Below, piece after piece: positions 62,479 to 64,000 of a stretch of 64,000 nucleotides of DNA. Below the pieces are notes generated by a model, which saw nothing but the letters and a program-made list of their open reading frames with translations, ran no database searches and had not been told where the DNA came from. How positions within the stretch are numbered: the stretch's first letter is position 1; each line of letters starts with the position of its first letter. Source of the stretch: Bacteroidales bacterium. GTDB taxonomy: Bacteria > Bacteroidota > Bacteroidia > Bacteroidales > UBA932. The position numbers were made by a program, and so were the translations under genes. Location of the stretch: the NCBI GenBank assembly GCA_004552965.1, contig SFMU01000001.1, positions 1 to 64,000 on the forward strand, written 5' to 3'.

Positions 62479-63424
62479 CAGCGTCCTTTCCACTGTCAAG
62501 GAATGGGTGCTGATAACCGTCGGAATTGCCGTCTACACTCTGGGATGGACCTTGTTCCTGACCCCTAACAACCTTTTCGGAGGCGGAGTGACGGGTATAA
62601 GCGCAATCCTCCAGTTCGCCACGGGCATCAAGATGGGATACACTTATTTTGTGATAAATGTCGCCCTCCTGATAGCATCCCTGTTCATAATCGGTCCTTC
62701 GTTCGGAATCAAGACGGTCTATGCCGTTCTGCTCACCTCGTTTGGACTCAACCTTTTCCAGAGCATCATCCCTCCTGGCATCATACAGGATTTCGCCCTT
62801 TCCAACGGCAAGCTGCTCTGTGCGATCATCGGTGGCGCGATGTCCGGTCTGGGAATAGGACTGTCGATCTCGCAGGGAGGCAGCACGGGAGGCACGGACA
62901 TCGTCGCCCTCATAATCGGAAAGTACAGGAATGTCTCTCCGGGGAAGATCATCATGATCATCGACATCTTCATCATCTCGTCTTCCCTGCTCATCCCTTC
63001 CTACGATCCGCAGGGCAATCCTCTTTCCTTCGTTTCCAGAGTCTCTGCGGCAATGTTCGGATTCATCATCGTGACGGTCGCCGGCAACATCGCTGACATC
63101 TATCTGGCAGGTTCAAGGCAGAGCGTCCAGGTCTTCATCATCTCCAGGAAGTTCGATGAGATTGCGGACATGGTTCACTCCGAGTTCAACCGTGGAGTGA
63201 CCGTTCTTCACGGCGAAGGATGGTACACCAAGAAGGAATCCTCGATTCTTATGGTGCTCACCAGAAAGACTGATGTGAATCTCCTTTTGCGCTACATCAA
63301 GCAGATAGATCCGAATGCGTTCCTTTCCATCTCGTCGGTCTGGGGAGTGTTCGGACAGGGATTCGACACCATCAAAGGTAACCTGAAATCGAAGGGAATT
63401 CCTTCCGGCTTCCAAAAGAAATAG
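62459..63424 (+). CDS. YitT-family membrane protein (DUF161/DUF2179), second copy
   Basis: This 321-residue paralogue of the preceding gene has the same layout: hydrophobic segments with 'FLTPNNLFGGGVTGISAILQ' and 'SISQGGSTGGTDIVALIIGK', then DUF2179 ('FNRGVTVLHGEGWYTKKESS', 'LSISSVWGVFGQGFDTIKG'). The start lies 20 bp inside the first copy in another frame, indicating coupled translation and possibly a heteromeric complex. A terminator follows 36 bp downstream. Confidence 0.88.
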   Translation: MNYRKNNSVLSTVKEWVLITVGIAVYTLGWTLFLTPNNLFGGGVTGISAILQFATGIKMGYTYFVINVALLIASLFIIGPSFGIKTVYAVLLTSFGLNLFQSIIPPGIIQDFALSNGKLLCAIIGGAMSGLGIGLSISQGGSTGGTDIVALIIGKYRNVSPGKIIMIIDIFIISSSLLIPSYDPQGNPLSFVSRVSAAMFGFIIVTVAGNIADIYLAGSRQSVQVFIISRKFDEIADMVHSEFNRGVTVLHGEGWYTKKESSILMVLTRKTDVNLLLRYIKQIDPNAFLSISSVWGVFGQGFDTIKGNLKSKGIPSGFQKK

Positions 63425-63459
63425 AAATTTCTTAAAGATTCAGAAATAAAATCTTCTAC

Positions 63460-63494
63460 AACCCTCTCCTGGATTGCCTTGGAGTGGGTTTTTT
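63460..63494 (+). terminator. Intrinsic terminator after the leuS - yitT pair
   Basis: AACCC-T-CTCC (63460-63469) pairs with GGAG-T-GGGTT (63481-63490) with a single internal mismatch and an 11-base loop, followed by a run of T. Confidence 0.85.
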
Positions 63495-63540
63495 CATACA
63501 TTGCTGACAGAACTAATTTCCAAGTAAACCTAATTATTAT

Positions 63541-64000
63541 ATGGAATCATTATCTTTTATTCCGGCGATAGTATTTTTTGTTTCTTTATCAGTATACGAC
63601 TATCTTTCATCCAGGGACAGGCACTGTCCACGATACCGGACCAGACTTATGGCTTTCTCCGGAGGTCTGATTCTTTCCTCATGTTTTCTTCTTTCTGACG
63701 CCGGGGATGCGGGTGGGTTCTTCTCTGCCCTTGCCGTTTCCGAGGCCTTGATGCTGGCCAGTCCTGGTACCGGCGTCAGTCCGTCACGGACATTGACATA
63801 TTCAGTTGCATTCCTGGGACTATGTCTTGCGATTGCAGGCGCCGCGTTTGCATTCGGGTGGCTTTCAAAGCCTTCGGTCAAGTTTGTCCATGCCGTACTT
63901 GTCATCATGTCAGCCATCTTTTCTATGGGGATGCTCCTGTCCTTCGTCCTGGACCTTTTCGGAAACATCGGGAAACTGATGGACCCTGATGTCCTGTGGA
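63541..64000 (+). CDS. Integral membrane protein of unknown function (truncated by the window edge)
   Basis: An open frame runs from the ATG at 63541 to the window end (153 residues, no stop). It has four or more hydrophobic segments: residues 6-20 ('IPAIVFFVSLSVYDY'), about 38-52 ('MAFSGGLILSSCFLL'), a Gly/Ala-rich stretch near 95-112 ('SVAFLGLCLAIAGAAFAFGW') and about 123-145 ('AVLVIMSAIFSMGMLLSFVL'). I do not recognise the family. A leader lacking a TAnnTTTG box and an AT-rich sequence precede the start; early codons are more AT-rich than in neighbours. Confidence 0.6.
   Translation, partial: MESLSFIPAIVFFVSLSVYDYLSSRDRHCPRYRTRLMAFSGGLILSSCFLLSDAGDAGGFFSALAVSEALMLASPGTGVSPSRTLTYSVAFLGLCLAIAGAAFAFGWLSKPSVKFVHAVLVIMSAIFSMGMLLSFVLDLFGNIGKLMDPDVLW

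Overview
The window is chromosomal DNA of a Bacteroidota bacterium, most likely of the order Bacteroidales. The evidence is the protein families (OstA-like and SurA operon, Bacteroidota-type dcw cluster, PASTA-bearing FtsI, fused 2-oxoacid dehydrogenase E1), promoters with the phylum-specific -7 element TAnnTTTG, and the lack of Shine-Dalgarno sequences. Base composition looks moderately GC-rich for the order. Coding density is very high. No gap between genes exceeds about 290 bp, and I see no tRNA, rRNA, CRISPR array, insertion sequence or phage gene. This looks like core genome, with a sugar-acid catabolic island as its most accessory part.

Layout. 0-9.6 kb: the end of a secreted SH3-domain protein (reverse strand), a YhcC-type radical SAM protein, then an operon guaB - SurA-like lipoprotein - surA - OstA/LptA-like protein - gltX that mixes nucleotide synthesis and tRNA charging with outer-membrane biogenesis. 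9.7-25.5 kb (reverse strand): a complete Bacteroidota division and cell-wall (dcw) cluster in the order mraZ, rsmH, ftsL, ftsI, murE, mraY, murD, ftsW, murG, murC, ftsQ, ftsA, ftsZ, with murF and ddl absent. 25.7-29.4 kb: etfB, etfA and a long acyl-CoA dehydrogenase, an electron-transfer module. 29.4-34.0 kb: miaB (reverse), a divergent lipoprotein - SPOR protein - rpoN operon, and radC. 34.1-43.0 kb: a transketolase split into two genes (reverse) and a divergent operon of 2-oxoacid dehydrogenase E2, E3 and fused E1, followed by a zinc-family dehydrogenase. 43.1-50.0 kb: a hexuronate island with a secreted esterase, an ExuT-like transporter, KDPG aldolase, KDG kinase, a LacI regulator and uronate isomerase. 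50.2-54.3 kb: lipoate ligase, a small hydrolase, a NagD-like HAD phosphatase and a GlpT-like transporter. 54.3-64.0 kb: a uracil-DNA-glycosylase-like protein, a biotin-type carboxyltransferase, a SPOR lipoprotein, a degenerate M28 peptidase fused to a TonB C-terminal domain, leuS, two overlapping YitT-family membrane proteins and a truncated membrane protein at the edge.

Most notable observations. (1) The heptamer GAATATG (reverse complement CATATTC) occurs about 78 times by my hand count, roughly once per 0.8 kb, on both strands, in several codon phases, between genes and over start codons. (2) The M28-family protein has lost most of its zinc ligands and carries a TonB_C domain. (3) The carboxyltransferase ends in a biotinyl-like domain whose biotin-accepting lysine is replaced by glycine. 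(4) A perfect palindrome lies over the -33 regions of the divergent lacI-type and kdgK promoters. (5) Several promoters lie so close to start codons that their mRNAs should be nearly leaderless. No obvious new defence or mobile system is present; the dispersed heptamer is the best candidate for an undescribed genome-wide feature.
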